From: Thalassobius sp. I31.1
GTDB taxonomy: Bacteria; Pseudomonadota; Alphaproteobacteria; Rhodobacterales; Rhodobacteraceae
DNA length: 64,000 nt
Assembly: GCF_003031585.1 (NCBI RefSeq)
Contig: NZ_PWAA01000061.1
Coordinates: 151,041-215,040 of the forward strand
Direction: 5' to 3'
Shown: in pieces, positions 1 to 8,302 of the stretch
Position numbering within the stretch: the first letter of the stretch is position 1
Layout: every line of letters starts with the position of its first letter
Position numbers and translations under genes: made by a program
The notes under the pieces: model-generated
Databases searched by the model: none
The model's input: only the letters and a program-made list of their open reading frames with translations
Told to the model about the DNA's origin: nothing

Positions 1-212
1 CTGGCAAACAGCCAGGTCGCGCCATTCCAGGTCAGGCTGTGTTCTTCCCTGCCCCGCACAGGGGCGGATTGCGTAAAATAAGCCATCGGATCATATCCGT
101 TAATCGCCGCGCCACCGCGCGTGAACACCTCTGGTTCGGCACCAAAGGCAGGCCCTACAGCACCAACAAGCGGCACAGCGACAGAAGCAAACAGAAGTTC
201 TCTGCGTTTCAT
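1..212 (-). CDS. YHS domain protein, 5' part only (runs off the left edge)
   Basis: The start of a minus-strand gene; its 3' part lies outside the window, so about 70 codons are visible. The ATG at 212 follows a strong AGGAGG. The product begins MKRRELLFASVAVPLVGA, a short basic stretch then a hydrophobic segment ending near GPAFGAEP, which reads as an export signal. The mature part holds INGYDPMAYFT and LTWNGATWLFA, the hallmark of the small exported YHS-domain proteins common in alphaproteobacteria. These are usually about 150 residues and of unknown function, possibly metal-related. The family call is good; a function cannot be given. Confidence 0.8.
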   Translation of the reverse strand, partial: MKRRELLFASVAVPLVGAVGPAFGAEPEVFTRGGAAINGYDPMAYFTQSAPVRGREEHSLTWNGATWLFA

Positions 213-350
213 AATCTGATCCTCCTTTGTCATTCAGGTTATCCCGCAACGGGGGAAAATAAACCCCAATGACAGCAATGTGAAATCAGGTGAGCGCAAA
301 TCAGGCTGCCCTGCGATGGCGTGAAAGGTGAATTATTCGCTGAATTCAAA

Positions 351-435
351 TGGTGCGGGTGGAGGGACTTGAACCCCCACGCCTCGCGGCGCCAGAACCT
401 AAATCTGGTGCGTCTACCAATTTCGCCACACCCGC
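351..435 (-). tRNA. tRNA-Leu (anticodon UAG)
   Basis: The reverse strand folds as a class II tRNA. The acceptor stem GCGGGTG pairs with CACCCGC, followed by discriminator A and an encoded CCA (351-353). The anticodon stem CCAGA/TCTGG encloses loop TTTAGGT, giving anticodon TAG. There is a long variable arm, as expected for leucine, and the T-loop is GTTCAAGTC. It reads CUA/CUN leucine codons. It is a lone tRNA gene. Confidence 0.96.
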
Positions 436-669
436 ATCCACCGGATCGTAATCCGGATCTGTCGTTTAGCAAACCTCCGGCCCGGTTGCGAGAGAAAAAT
501 GACACATTTTGTGGAAAGTTAATGCAAGCGACCAGCAAGGCGAATTAACTGTGTATAAATTCCCTCATAGAGGGTAAATATCACTTAACCCTGAATTATG
601 GCCCCATTTATGACACATTCCACACCATACTATGCCACATAGGTAAATAGTGAATATGGATGGCGCATA

Positions 670-1179
670 ATGAACAGCTCTGATCTGCCAAAGAGCTATG
701 GCGATGCCTCAACACTCAAGGACAAGCATCTGCTTGATAGCACAGGTATCTTTGCGGGTACCTCTGTGATGACCCTTGATGGTCTGTTGTCTGTTGAATA
801 TCTCAGCCCTGGTGACCGGGTTGTAACGCGATCAGGGGCCATAATTCTGCGGGAAATTCTTTCAGGCCGTGTCTGCACAGAAACTTACGCTATTCGGTCT
901 GATGTGCTCGGCCTGTTCGATTCCGAAAAAGAAATGGCACTGCCTGCAGACCAAAAAATACTGATCCGTGATCAGCTGGCGAAGCAGTTGACCAGGAAAA
1001 ACTACGCCCTTATCCCGGCATCGCAGCTTGCGCCGCTGAATGGCGTTACCCGACGCGACGCGATGCCGTTACAGATGTATTCTCTGATATTTGAGAGTGA
1101 TGAGATCTGTTATGCTGGCGGGCTTGAGCTCTTATGTCCGGCGAACCCGAAACGATCAGACAGCATTGCCCTGATCTGA
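670..1179 (+). CDS. Hint-domain (Hedgehog/intein-fold) protein, short
   Basis: A 169-residue protein. Residues about 27-60 (GIFAGTSVMTLDGLLSVEYL, then SPGDRVVTRSG) match the opening blocks of the Hint fold in the stand-alone Hint proteins of Rhodobacterales, which normally begin GT.I.T.DG...VE.L.PGD. Only a single Hint module is present, with no secreted repeat region, so it is shorter than many relatives. The family's self-processing Cys at the start of block A is not evident (GT replaces C), so self-splicing is unlikely. Start: the ATG at 670 follows GGATGGCG. Its 3' end overlaps the convergent nnr gene by 24 bases. Function unknown. Confidence 0.72.
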   Translation: MNSSDLPKSYGDASTLKDKHLLDSTGIFAGTSVMTLDGLLSVEYLSPGDRVVTRSGAIILREILSGRVCTETYAIRSDVLGLFDSEKEMALPADQKILIRDQLAKQLTRKNYALIPASQLAPLNGVTRRDAMPLQMYSLIFESDEICYAGGLELLCPANPKRSDSIALI

Positions 1180-2790
1180 TCCGGACAGGCTCTGAAGTAC
1201 CGCAGGCAGTTGTTCCGGCAAATCTTCTGCGATCAGGCCCGGACCGAAGTGCCGCGCGCATTCCACATGTAGCCAGACGGCGCTTTCTGCGGCGTGAACT
1301 GGCGAAAACCCACGCGCCAGCAACCCGGCTATGAACCCGGCCAGCACATCGCCTGATCCTGCTGTGGCAAGCCATGGTGCGGCGCGATCGTAAACCGCAG
1401 CGTTAACAGAGGCCACGCCGGTCTGATCCGCAATCACCGTATCCGGCCCTTTGAACAGAACCGTACACCCTGCCCGTTTCGCTGCTTCCCGTGTCGCATC
1501 GATTTTGGAATAGGCCGGACCTTTTGTCGCCGGTGCATCCAGTTTCGCGGCAATATCCGGGAAGAGCCGCGCAAATTCGCCACCATGGGGTGTCAATACA
1601 CAACCGGGATGAAGTTTTTCAAATAAACCCTTATCCCCGGCGATCAGCGTCAGTGCATCAGCATCCAACACACAATTCCGCCCGCTTTCCAGCGTCACAC
1701 GGATCAGATTTTCCTCCCGTTCGCCAAGCCCCAGAGCCGGCCCCAGGCACAGCGCATTGATACGCTTGTCCTGCAGAACATCAGACAAAGCATCCGCGTC
1801 ACGAACCCGTTTCAGCATCACCGCCGTCACCTGTGACGCCACTTCCTGCTGCGCCGCAGGCGGCACCCCAAGCGTCACAAGCCCCGCCCCAATCCGCAAA
1901 GCCCCCCGCGCAGCCAGTCGCGCAGCACCCGTATGCGCCGGGCCGCCTGACAAAACCAAAGCATGCCCGTGGGAAAACTTGTGGGCCGACGGTGTTTTCG
2001 ACAGCCTTTGTCCTTGGAGCTTTCCGATCAAATAGGGAAACACTTCAGCAGTTGTAGCCCCGAGTGCTTCGTAACAGAATTCAAGACCAATCGATTTCAC
2101 AACCACCTTTCCGCATAACGCTGGCCCTGCACCCAGAAAATGACCAGGTTTGTGACTATGGAAAGTGACCGTGACGTGCGCAGCCGAGACCTTAGACCAG
2201 TTCTGCGGCCACTCCATCAGAAGGGCGCCCGTATCACTGTTGATGAAACATGGAAGATCGACAGCTACCCGCCGACAGTTAAGCGTCGCAAGAAGTACAT
2301 TTCGAATATCATCAGGTACTTCACGCGTCAGACCGGTTCCAAACAAAGCCTCAATGACCAGCGGATGTCGCCCCCACCTGTCAGAAGTACATTTTTCCCA
2401 GGGCAAAACCTCCCCAACCTCACACCATTTCTCATAATTCACCCGCGCATCCGGTGGCAGCTTGTCGGCATCACCATAAAGAAGCACCTCAACCACCCAG
2501 CCGCGCTGATGCAAAAGCCGCGCAACAACGAAGCCATCCCCGCCATTGTTCCCCGGTCCGCATAGAACCACCGCCTTCAGGGGTTTCTGCTTTTCATCTT
2601 GCCCCAAATACTCCGGGGGTGTGGGGGCTGGCCCCCACCCGGCCTCAGCAAACGCAGGCCATTCCTCATAGATCGCTTCAACCACGCCCGCGCCAGCACG
2701 TTCCATCAGCTCAAGGCCGGTGACCGCGCCGCTATCGATCGCGGCTTGTTCAATCGCCCGCATCTGCGCGGCGGTCAGCAGTTCATTCAT
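1156..2790 (-). CDS. nnr: Bifunctional NAD(P)H-hydrate epimerase / ADP-dependent dehydratase
   Basis: A metabolite-repair enzyme that converts damaged hydrated NAD(P)H back to the active cofactor. The N-terminal half (about 1-230) is the NnrE/YjeF_N epimerase, with VVLCGPGNNGGDGFVVARLL at the nucleotide-binding loop. The C-terminal half (about 250-520) is the NnrD/carbohydrate-kinase-like dehydratase, with VLTPHGGEFARLFP, VLFKGPDTVIA and ATAGSGDVLAGFIAGLLARG. At 544 residues it is a normal fused length. Residues about 51-67 (GPAPTPPEYLGQDEKQK) are encoded by a dispersed palindromic element and sit just before the epimerase motif, where I would expect only a short linker. The gene is transcribed away from glnB. 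Confidence 0.95.
   Translation of the reverse strand: MNELLTAAQMRAIEQAAIDSGAVTGLELMERAGAGVVEAIYEEWPAFAEAGWGPAPTPPEYLGQDEKQKPLKAVVLCGPGNNGGDGFVVARLLHQRGWVVEVLLYGDADKLPPDARVNYEKWCEVGEVLPWEKCTSDRWGRHPLVIEALFGTGLTREVPDDIRNVLLATLNCRRVAVDLPCFINSDTGALLMEWPQNWSKVSAAHVTVTFHSHKPGHFLGAGPALCGKVVVKSIGLEFCYEALGATTAEVFPYLIGKLQGQRLSKTPSAHKFSHGHALVLSGGPAHTGAARLAARGALRIGAGLVTLGVPPAAQQEVASQVTAVMLKRVRDADALSDVLQDKRINALCLGPALGLGEREENLIRVTLESGRNCVLDADALTLIAGDKGLFEKLHPGCVLTPHGGEFARLFPDIAAKLDAPATKGPAYSKIDATREAAKRAGCTVLFKGPDTVIADQTGVASVNAAVYDRAAPWLATAGSGDVLAGFIAGLLARGFSPVHAAESAVWLHVECARHFGPGLIAEDLPEQLPAVLQSLSGSDQGNAV
2590..2640. repeat. Dispersed palindromic element, copy inside nnr
   Basis: The sequence TTTTCATCTTGCC, then AAATACTCCGGGGG, followed by a G-rich/C-rich palindrome (GGGGGCTGGCCCCC). 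The same block recurs at 57425-57484 and, in reverse orientation, at 9538-9590. The other copies are intergenic; this one lies within the nnr reading frame and is translated in frame. Confidence 0.75.
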
Positions 2791-2906
2791 GACGCAAATC
2801 CCCTACTTGCACAAAAAACAGGCACATTGCCCAGAATTAATGCAGCACTTATTGCAATATGCAGCAACCCTGCCGGATTGGCTTTGATCCCTGTCATAGC
2901 CGATAG

Positions 2907-3305
<399 letters not shown>

Positions 3306-3390
3306 GCGCCCCCGACTAAATGAACTGAAATACGAAGTCCGGATGGTGTCCCTCACAGGCCATCCAAACAACGCAGAAAAGGAAAATCAG

Positions 3391-4797
3391 ATGAACTATG
3401 CAGACGTTCTGAAGATGATCGAAGACGAAGACATCTCTTATGTGGATGTACGCTTTACCGACCCGCGCGGTAAGCTGCAGCACGTCACTGTACACCGCGA
3501 CATGATTGACGAAGACTTCTTTGAAGACGGCTTCATGTTTGACGGCTCTTCCATCGCTGGCTGGAAGTCTATCGACAACTCTGACATGATGCTGATCCTC
3601 GATCCGGCATCTGCCTATATCGATCCTTTCTACGCAGAAAAAACCCTTGCGATCCATTGTTCCGTGGTTGAACCGGACACAGGCGAAGCTTATTCCCGTG
3701 ACCCGCGCGGCACCGCACAGAAAGCCGAAGCTTACCTCAAGTCTTCCGGCATCGGCGATGTGGCTTACATGGGCCCGGAAGCTGAGTTCTTCCTGTTTGA
3801 CGATGTGCGCTTCTCTGTTGAGATGAACAAAGTGTCCTTCCAGATTGATGCGCAGGACGCGTCCTGGAACTCTGACACTGAATATGAAATGGGCAACTCC
3901 GGCCACCGTCCGGGCATCAAAGGCGGTTACTTCCCGGTAAACCCAATTGATGACGCGCAGGACATCCGTTCTGAAATGCTGTCCACCATGAAAAACATCG
4001 GCATGAAAGTCGACAAGCACCACCACGAGGTTGCGTCTTGTCAGCACGAACTGGGCCTTGTCTTTGACACGCTGACCAAACAGGCGGATGAGCTGCAGAA
4101 ATACAAATATGTGATCCACAACGTGGCGCATGCATACGGCAAATCAGCAACCTTCATGCCAAAGCCATACTATGGTGACAACGGCACAGGTATGCACGTG
4201 AACATGTCGATCTGGAAAGATGGCAAGCCATTGTTTGCAGGCGATAAATACGCAGATCTGTCCCAGGAAGCCCTGTGGTTCATCGGCGGCATTCTGAAGC
4301 ATTCCAAGACCCTGAACGCGTTCACAAACCCGGCGACCAACAGCTACAAGCGTCTGATCCCTGGTTTTGAAGCCCCTGTTCTGCGTGCCTATTCCGCATC
4401 CAATCGTTCCGGTGCTGTGCGTATTCCATGGACCGAAAGCCCGAAAGCAAAACGTGTTGAAGCCCGCTTCCCTGATCCGGCAGCCAACCCATACCTCTGC
4501 TTCGCAGCCCTGCTGATGGCTGGCCTTGACGGCATTAAGAACAAGATCGACCCAGGCCCCGCGTCTGACAAAGATCTGTACGATCTGCCACCGGAAGAAC
4601 TGGATGGTATCCCAACTGTGTGTTCCAGCCTGCGTGAAGCTCTGGAATGCCTCGAAGCTGATCACGACTTCCTGCTGGCCGGTGACGTTTTCACCAAAGA
4701 CCAGATCGACGGCTACCTCGCGATCAAATGGGAAGAGGTTTATGCGTTTGAACACATGCCACACCCGATCGAATACAAAATGTACTACAGCTGCTAA
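3391..4797 (+). CDS. glnA: Glutamine synthetase, type I
   Basis: ATP-dependent ligation of ammonia to glutamate, cytosolic dodecamer. It is 468 residues, the standard GSI-beta length. Visible motifs are FMFDGSSIAGW near the N terminus, MGPEAEFFLFD, NGTGMHVNMSIWKDG, and the ATP region NRSGAVRIPW. DLYDLPPEE holds Tyr397, the site adenylylated when nitrogen is plentiful. I chose the ATG at 3391 (MNYADVLKMIEDEDI) because it matches the family start and follows AAAGGAAAATCAG; the frame stays open upstream into glnB but that extension is not part of the family. A strong terminator follows. Confidence 0.98.
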   Translation: MNYADVLKMIEDEDISYVDVRFTDPRGKLQHVTVHRDMIDEDFFEDGFMFDGSSIAGWKSIDNSDMMLILDPASAYIDPFYAEKTLAIHCSVVEPDTGEAYSRDPRGTAQKAEAYLKSSGIGDVAYMGPEAEFFLFDDVRFSVEMNKVSFQIDAQDASWNSDTEYEMGNSGHRPGIKGGYFPVNPIDDAQDIRSEMLSTMKNIGMKVDKHHHEVASCQHELGLVFDTLTKQADELQKYKYVIHNVAHAYGKSATFMPKPYYGDNGTGMHVNMSIWKDGKPLFAGDKYADLSQEALWFIGGILKHSKTLNAFTNPATNSYKRLIPGFEAPVLRAYSASNRSGAVRIPWTESPKAKRVEARFPDPAANPYLCFAALLMAGLDGIKNKIDPGPASDKDLYDLPPEELDGIPTVCSSLREALECLEADHDFLLAGDVFTKDQIDGYLAIKWEEVYAFEHMPHPIEYKMYYSC

Positions 4798-4819
4798 TAG
4801 CAACTGCTACTGTGAGGGA

Positions 4820-4849
4820 AAGGCGTCCGATACGGGCGCCTTTTTCTTT
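4820..4849 (+). terminator. Rho-independent terminator of glnBA
   Basis: AAGGCGTCCG pairs with CGGGCGCCTT around loop ATA (one G-T pair), directly followed by TTTTTCTTT. It lies 23 bases after the glnA stop. Confidence 0.9.
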
Positions 4850-4910
4850 GGCCTGCACCTTTCCTTAATCTGTTTCCGCCACCCTGCCCGGCGTGCGTGA
4901 GAGGTGAAAT

Positions 4911-5816
4911 ATGCGGAATTACCCCGAACTTCATATCCCGGAGGCAAAGCTTGTTCAGAGCGAAACAGCCTTGCTTTACAGCCATCCGGATGATGCCGGG
5001 CCTGATGTGTTTCAGGCACAACTGAAAGGGTCCGCGGGGCGTCAATATGCCTTGCAACCCTGTGGTGACGGAAGGTTTCTGGTGTTGCATCAGGGGAAAT
5101 CCTGCCTGACTGTCAGTGCCGCCGTCCTGCCCCTGTCGGCCGGGCAGTTTTCCGGGATCACTGACCAGGAATTTGGCGCGCTCTCAGCCCTTGAAATCCG
5201 CACTCTGATCCTGCGCCATGAAGGGCACATTCTGATCACCCGCAATCGTCCGGATGTATCAGCAGAGGTTCTGCGTGATTTCACGCTTTGGCTGACGCAG
5301 CGCCACCCGCCAGAGGCGGTCTTCTGGGGCGACACGGGGGCTTTATTCACATCAGAGGAATTTGTCAGCCTCGCAGGCAAAGCCGGCGCCCCCCTTTCCC
5401 CGGAACTTCTGATCAAGCCCCGCCCCTTCCGATCCGGGGCGCGTCTGGATGGCGTGGAACTGAAAGGCTTTCATGCGGTCGGGGCCGAGGCAATCTTTGA
5501 TCTGCCCGTCACCATTGCCCAGGGCGTGCTCGAATTTGCAGATGCTTTTGCCGCCCTGAAAGATCTGGCACTGGATTTCCGCGATCAGGGGCCATTCTAT
5601 GATCAGCTTTCTCCCGAAACAGATCAGACCGCCGTGCTTTTTGACAGCAATGCATTGCGGATCACCGCGCAGCGCATTCAGACCGGCGGGACAAACCCGC
5701 ACCACCGCCTGCTGATCCGCGCAGAAGATCCTGTTGTTCTTGAGGTCTTTGCCGAAACACCTGCCCCGGTCTTCGCCACACGCGAAGACGCCCTGCGCGC
5801 CGCTTTGCGGGCTTAG
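4911..5816 (+). CDS. Uncharacterised conserved-looking protein
   Basis: I do not recognise this 301-residue protein. The ATG at 4911 follows GAGAGGTG. It is soluble-looking, with no signal peptide or membrane segment, moderately acidic and rich in Phe and Asp. The composition and even codon use look like a real gene. Residues about 180-220 (ELKGFHAVGAEAIFDLPVTI) and the C-terminal half suggest an alpha/beta fold, but no catalytic motif stands out. Its last 4 bases overlap the end of the convergent DUF3445 gene. It starts about 60 bases after the glnA terminator, so it probably has its own promoter. Confidence 0.7.
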   Translation: MRNYPELHIPEAKLVQSETALLYSHPDDAGPDVFQAQLKGSAGRQYALQPCGDGRFLVLHQGKSCLTVSAAVLPLSAGQFSGITDQEFGALSALEIRTLILRHEGHILITRNRPDVSAEVLRDFTLWLTQRHPPEAVFWGDTGALFTSEEFVSLAGKAGAPLSPELLIKPRPFRSGARLDGVELKGFHAVGAEAIFDLPVTIAQGVLEFADAFAALKDLALDFRDQGPFYDQLSPETDQTAVLFDSNALRITAQRIQTGGTNPHHRLLIRAEDPVVLEVFAETPAPVFATREDALRAALRA

Positions 5817-6661
5817 GCGTTTTCCGTTTCTATCGGATGGGCTTCAAGACCGGCACGTTGTTCTTCGGTCAGATCTTCCCGCCGGATCAAAGTCGTGTGA
5901 ATCGAAAATATCACCGCATTGGATTTTGACAGACGCACAAGACTTTGCCGTTCTGAGCGCAGATAATTTGCCTCCAGCACCTCCGGGCGATCTCTGGGCG
6001 CATTTTCCAGCCGCGGATGAAACAGCGCGTGATCCTCATAAAATAACGCATTCGCTCGCCACAGCCCCCGCCCGGGCCGGATCGCGTCAAACATCCGCTG
6101 CACGCGTTTGGCAACATCAGCATCATAACTGCCCACCGGTACATGGATCGCGACCAGAGGTTTCATAAACTTCTGCGCAAGGGTCCAGCTGGCGGGAAAA
6201 CACAAAAGCGCACCGGACAGCACGTGTTCATCCGCCCCGTCCCGCTTTTCCATGATCACGAAATCTTCCTGCACAAGTTTTGACAATGTGATCAGAGGGT
6301 TCGCACGATCAATCGCGACAAGCGTGCCTTCAGGCAGCGTGGCGTGACTATCGGTCAGGGTAAATCCGTCTGTCTCGCTGAGATCCGCCAGCACATGATC
6401 CAGAAGTTCCTCTGCCGCAGGCCGCGCCCCGTCTGACAATGCGTGCACCAGATCCGGGCATTCTTCGATCAGCCGCGCTTTTTCCGCCAACTGCCCCTGA
6501 TACGCCTCATCCTGCTGCAGCCACTGCCCCGGTTCCATCGGCATAACCCCGGGCAGACGGCGCGACTTTTCTTCCATCCAGGGCGCGAAACGCAAATAGT
6601 CCTGCAAAATCGGAAAAGGGGCCGGTGCGGGCATTTTTTCAGTCATTGGTTTTGTTTCCAT
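5813..6661 (-). CDS. Haem-dependent oxidative N-demethylase family protein (DUF3445)
   Basis: 282 residues matching the DUF3445 family: N-terminal FAPWMEEKSRRLPGVMPM, central ALLCFPASWTLAQKFMKPL, and C-terminal LRSERQSLVRLSKSNAVIF followed by SIHTTL. One member studied elsewhere is a haem oxidative demethylase; most are uncharacterised, and the substrate here cannot be read from sequence. The start at 6661 gives METKPMTEKM; an alternative ATG at 6646 has GGAAAC ahead of it and is equally plausible. It is divergent from the DddP-like gene, with about 137 bases between them. Confidence 0.85.
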   Translation of the reverse strand: METKPMTEKMPAPAPFPILQDYLRFAPWMEEKSRRLPGVMPMEPGQWLQQDEAYQGQLAEKARLIEECPDLVHALSDGARPAAEELLDHVLADLSETDGFTLTDSHATLPEGTLVAIDRANPLITLSKLVQEDFVIMEKRDGADEHVLSGALLCFPASWTLAQKFMKPLVAIHVPVGSYDADVAKRVQRMFDAIRPGRGLWRANALFYEDHALFHPRLENAPRDRPEVLEANYLRSERQSLVRLSKSNAVIFSIHTTLIRREDLTEEQRAGLEAHPIETENA

Positions 6662-6798
6662 AGCTCGGGCGCGTCTTCCCCCTTGCTAAACCAATCGTTT
6701 CATAAACGCTCCCGAAAACCGACATGGATCAAGTCGGATTCAGGCGGGACAAGCTTTGTGCCGCAACGAAATCTGGACCAAATAAGGGAGACAGCCAG

Positions 6799-8136
6799 AT
6801 GAGCCATTTCAGAGACCGCCGTAAGATTGACCCCACCAAAGGCACACATCTTGCCGACGGCAGCCCGAATGAAAACGACCGCGTTGAAATCGGCCCGACC
6901 TTGCTGGCAATGCAGGAATGGGAAGCCGCCGGCCTGACCCTGCCGAACCTTGAAAACATGCGCCAGTTCCGCCTTGATCGTCTGGTCACGGGCATCAATC
7001 AACGCGATTATGGCGGAGTTCTTCTTTTTGATCCGCTGAACATCCGCTACGCCACCGACAGCACCAATATGCAGCTGTGGAACACCCACAACCCCTTCCG
7101 TGCGGTTCTGGTCTGTGCCGATGGATATATGGTGATCTGGGACTATAAACAGTCACCTTTCCTGAGTGAATTCAATCCCCTGGTACGTGAACAACGATCC
7201 GGCGCGGATCTGTTTTACTTTGATCGCGGCGATAAGGTTGATGTGGCGGCGGATGCCCTGTCCAACGAAATCCGCGTGCTGATCGAAGAACACGGTGGCG
7301 GCAATATGCGCCTTGGCGTCGACAAAGTTATGCTGCACGGATTGCGTGGGCTGGAAGCCCAGGGATTTGACATTCACCCGGGCGAAGAGCTGACGGAAAA
7401 AGCCCGTTGCATCAAAGGCCCCGATGAAATTCTGGCGATGCGATGCGCCTCAGTGTCCTGCGAAATTGCCGTGGCCGAAATGGAGAAGTTCGCCCGTGCT
7501 GAGGTGCCCAAAGGTGGCATTTCTGAGGATGACGTCTGGGCGGTTCTGCATGCAGAAAACATCCGGCGCGGTGGTGAGTGGATTGAAACCCGCCTGCTGA
7601 CCTCCGGCAAACGCACCAATCCCTGGTTCCAGGAATGCGGACCGCGTGTCATTCAGAACAATGAAATCATCAGTTTTGATACAGATCTGATCGGATCCTA
7701 CGGTATCTGCGTTGATATTTCCCGCAGCTGGTGGATTGGCGATGAGAAACCACCCACCGAGATGATATATGCCATGAAGCACGCCCGGGAACATATTGAC
7801 TATAATATGGAAATGCTGCGTCCGGGCCTGAACATCGAAGACCTTAGTCGCGGGTGTCACAAGCTGGCTGGTCAGTTCCAGAAACAGAAATACGGCTGTA
7901 TGATGCACGGCGTGGGTCTTTGTGTTGAATGGCCACTCGTGGCTTATCCTGACGCGATGGTTGAGGGCGCGTTTGATTACGAATTGCAGCCTGGCATGGT
8001 GTTGTGTGTCGAAGCGCTCGTCAGTCCCGAAGGTGGGGATTTTTCCATCAAGCTGGAAGATCAGGTTCTGATCACCGAAGACGGCTATGAAAACCTGACG
8101 AAATATCCATTTGATGCGGCCCTTTGCGGCAAATGA
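6799..8136 (+). CDS. DddP-family (M24 peptidase fold) protein, DMSP-lyase-like with altered active site
   Basis: 445 residues, aligning over its whole length (by memory) with DMSP lyase DddP of roseobacters: MSHFRDRRKIDPTKGTH, NIRYATDSTNMQLWNTHNPF, MHGVGLC and EALVSPEGGDFSIKLEDQVL. DddP cleaves dimethylsulfoniopropionate to DMS and acrylate using an iron centre on an aminopeptidase-P fold. Expected metal ligands are all present: Asp294, Asp296, Asp306, His370, Glu405 and Glu420, plus Trp94 and Tyr365. The residue matching Asp377 of the Ruegeria lacuscaerulensis enzyme, reported as catalytic, is Val376 here (codon GTT at 7924). It may therefore be a non-lyase paralogue. The start at 6799 follows AAGGGAGACAGCC; the open frame upstream is not part of the family. 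Confidence 0.85.
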   Translation: MSHFRDRRKIDPTKGTHLADGSPNENDRVEIGPTLLAMQEWEAAGLTLPNLENMRQFRLDRLVTGINQRDYGGVLLFDPLNIRYATDSTNMQLWNTHNPFRAVLVCADGYMVIWDYKQSPFLSEFNPLVREQRSGADLFYFDRGDKVDVAADALSNEIRVLIEEHGGGNMRLGVDKVMLHGLRGLEAQGFDIHPGEELTEKARCIKGPDEILAMRCASVSCEIAVAEMEKFARAEVPKGGISEDDVWAVLHAENIRRGGEWIETRLLTSGKRTNPWFQECGPRVIQNNEIISFDTDLIGSYGICVDISRSWWIGDEKPPTEMIYAMKHAREHIDYNMEMLRPGLNIEDLSRGCHKLAGQFQKQKYGCMMHGVGLCVEWPLVAYPDAMVEGAFDYELQPGMVLCVEALVSPEGGDFSIKLEDQVLITEDGYENLTKYPFDAALCGK

Positions 8137-8144
8137 GACGGGCG

Positions 8145-8169
8145 CCCGGAGTATTTCAAATACTCCGGA
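8145..8169. repeat. Perfect hairpin after the DddP-like gene
   Basis: CCGGAGTATTT and AATACTCCGG form a perfect stem of about 10 bp around a very short loop, 9 bases after the stop. The arm resembles the AAATACTCCGG core of the dispersed element at 2590, 9538 and 57425. There is no U-tract, so it is a 3' stabiliser or a degenerate repeat copy rather than a clear terminator. Confidence 0.55.
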
Positions 8170-8302
8170 TCGATTTCGTTCAAAGAAATCGCTTCTTCAC
8201 ACAGCAGCACTTCTGCTCACCTTCCCGTGAGACCTCCGGTCTGTGGGTTGATTGCGTCCTGATGTCACGCCAGATTGCAGGTTCTGCCAAAGAGGAAATC
8301 CC

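Noticed and set aside
1046..1375. Extra gene overlapping the Hint/nnr junction
   Set aside because: Arg/Ser-rich translation typical of an out-of-frame shadow in GC-rich DNA.
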